A stretch of DNA of 5,955 bases from Candidatus Accumulibacter vicinus (lineage in GTDB: Bacteria; Pseudomonadota; Gammaproteobacteria; Burkholderiales; Rhodocyclaceae): contig DIME01000104.1 in the NCBI GenBank assembly GCA_002425405.1, positions 1-5,955 of the forward strand. Reading direction: 5' to 3'. This document shows positions 5,905 to 5,955 of the stretch, piece after piece. The translations under genes and the position numbers were made by a program. How positions within the stretch are numbered: position 1 is the first letter of the stretch; each line of letters begins with the position of its first letter. A model generated the notes under the pieces. That model searched no databases and was not told the DNA's origin. It was given only the letters and a program-made list of their open reading frames with translations.

Positions 5905-5955
5905 GGGTGTAGAGTCGAGATGTGGCGCGGTAGCATTAATGTGAAAGTCGCGTAT

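Larger units (their letters stand above)
5800..5955 (-). promoter_or_regulatory. Leader and probable promoter region of the operon
   Basis: These 156 bases hold no recognisable gene. The minus-strand frame of the PHP gene stays open through them, but the translation shows no family features. Because all downstream gaps are 26 nt or less, this is the most likely place for the operon promoter. It contains the candidate -10, the palindrome and the GATGCA repeats listed separately. A promoter for a divergent plus-strand gene beyond the window cannot be excluded. Confidence 0.45.

Noticed and set aside
1..5955. tRNA, rRNA, CRISPR array, insertion sequence or defence system
   Set aside because: No regular repeat-spacer pattern, transposase, terminal inverted repeats or tRNA-like fold was seen, and conserved housekeeping genes fill almost the whole window.

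Overview
The window carries seven closely packed genes, all read from the minus strand. Written in transcription order, from high to low coordinates, they are: a PHP-domain nucleotide phosphatase/exoribonuclease of the RNase AM (Rnm/YciV) type, a YciO-type member of the Sua5/YciO/YrdC family, a small M50 membrane metalloprotease, tryptophanyl-tRNA synthetase (trpS), the condensin subunits scpA and scpB, and a 23S rRNA pseudouridine synthase (rluB). The GC-rich codon use, the protein sequences and this gene order point to a betaproteobacterium, probably near Rhodocyclales. That placement is inferred from recalled family resemblance, because no search was run.

Layout: positions 5800-5955 hold the presumed leader and promoter region of the operon, with a candidate extended -10 element, a 14-bp palindrome directly upstream of it and a cluster of GATGCA repeats. 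The PHP gene (5799-4969) most likely starts at a GTG. yciO (4952-4326), the protease (4315-3665), trpS (3647-2445) and scpA (2418-1579) follow with gaps of 16, 10, 17 and 26 nt. scpA and scpB overlap by 23 nt if scpB starts at 1601, and scpB and rluB overlap by 11 nt. No terminator is visible inside the run, so it reads as one operon. Only 37 nt follow rluB before the window ends, and I see no clear hairpin there.

The genes join RNA maturation and translation quality (Rnm-like, TrpS, RluB) with chromosome organisation (ScpAB) and a membrane protease. E. coli keeps rnm, yciO and rluB near each other beside the trp region, so part of this neighbourhood is ancient. These are ordinary conserved housekeeping genes: I see no mobile element, CRISPR array, RNA gene or defence system. 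The points most worth a second look are a four-cysteine pattern in TrpS that resembles the iron-sulfur motif known from Thermotoga TrpRS, the loss of two TsaC active-site motifs in YciO, and the structured region upstream of the PHP gene.
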